Shown one piece after another: positions 63,778 through 64,000 of a DNA stretch of 64,000 nucleotides. The stretch is from Clostridium sp. 'White wine YQ' (lineage in GTDB: Bacteria; Bacillota; Clostridia; Clostridiales; Clostridiaceae): assembly GCF_028728205.1 (NCBI RefSeq), contig NZ_JAQYUU010000001.1, positions 2,340,082 to 2,404,081 of the forward strand. Reading direction: 5' to 3'. The notes under the pieces are model-generated. The model was not told the DNA's origin, did not search any database, and saw nothing but the letters and a program-made list of their open reading frames with translations. Within the stretch, counting starts at the first letter, position 1; each line of letters opens with the position of its first letter. The position numbers and the translations under genes were made by a program.

Positions 63778-64000
63778 CTAAAATAAATAGCTACTGTATA
63801 TTAAAAATACTAATAACTCATTTAATTCTACTGACGCACCTAATATGTCTCCAGTTATCCCGCCTATTCTTTTCTCTATATAATTTCTAAATAGTATTGT
63901 GAAAAAAAAGCAAATACTTAATAAAACTACTCCTTGTATTCTTCCTATAATAGAAATCAGCATAATCCCCGTCAATAATGCAATAATAAAATTCTTTTTC
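63778..64000 (-). CDS. cobS: Adenosylcobinamide-GDP ribazoletransferase, C-terminal part (gene continues past the window)
   Basis: The frame is open to the right edge; 74 residues are visible. RIGGITGDILGASVELNELLVFLIY is the C-terminal CobS signature (GGxTGDxLGAxxEL), with hydrophobic segments before it. Joins adenosylcobinamide-GDP and alpha-ribazole to form cobalamin in the membrane. A TTG near 63975 is not a believable start because conserved sequence continues upstream. Eight bases before cobC. Confidence 0.92.
   Translation of the reverse strand, partial: KKNFIIALLTGIMLISIIGRIQGVVLLSICFFFTILFRNYIEKRIGGITGDILGASVELNELLVFLIYSSYLF

Overview
The window reads as a chromosome segment of a spore-forming, anaerobic, very AT-rich Firmicute, most likely Clostridium sensu stricto. 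The evidence is a GerA-type germination locus, a collagen-like exosporium-type protein, a rubredoxin-first (reverse) rubrerythrin, two cell-wall-binding-repeat-2 (CWB2) surface proteins, two T-box leaders and AGGAGG-type ribosome sites before most genes. I see no phage, transposase, integrase, CRISPR array, rRNA or tRNA. The species is not determined.

Layout. 1-3,100: end of an unknown gene, a collagen-like spore-surface protein, a nucleoid-associated (NdpA-type) protein and a CYTH-domain protein. 3,118-12,931: a ten-gene aromatic amino acid operon on the minus strand, read as DAHP synthase, aroB, aroA, aroC, pheA, aroE, aroK, aroQ, a second DAHP synthase and tyrA. It starts with a consensus promoter, a 38-codon leader peptide packed with Phe/Tyr/Trp codons, and a terminator with a competing antiterminator pairing: a complete transcription attenuator. 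13,000-17,800: GNAT acetyltransferase, reverse rubrerythrin with a PerR/Fur-like operator, a two-component system and a YccF protein. 17,900-22,030: leuS under a Leu T-box, a methyltransferase-fold protein, and a HesB-like protein under a promoter with a Fur/PerR-like box. 22,047-26,370: a MoxR ATPase, a DUF2201/VWA protein, a 22-residue-repeat solenoid protein and a small alarmone synthetase. 26,487-35,425: DUF2225 protein plus soluble chemoreceptor, an ArsR regulator, a phosphoesterase, a FliK-like/FlhB-C-like pair, tyrS, a P-loop protein, an AlbA_2 protein and a YajQ protein. 35,498-39,900: GerA/GerC with a divergent GerB, and two small ORFs (zinc ribbon, small membrane protein). 39,898-41,221: trpS under a Trp T-box. 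41,253-57,843: surface polysaccharide region (galU, two GT4 glycosyltransferases, MurJ-type flippase, Gfo/Idh dehydrogenase, sugar-phosphate transferase, epimerase, Wzy-like polymerase, CapD/PglF-like dehydratase, LCP ligase, HAD phosphatase) with a CWB2 protein at each end. 58,020-64,000: cobalamin uptake and late cobalamin synthesis (btuD, btuC, btuF, cbiB, cbiP, cobC, cobS).

The two most notable signals are the aromatic leader-peptide attenuator (12,661-12,931) and a family of palindromic elements of about 70 bp (copies at 2275, 5024, 5620, 24540 and 25513). Four of the five copies sit directly before a start codon. Their inner stem varies by a compensatory C:G to T:A change, so the hairpin appears to be maintained. 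All statements rest on reading the sequence; no searches or folding programs were run.
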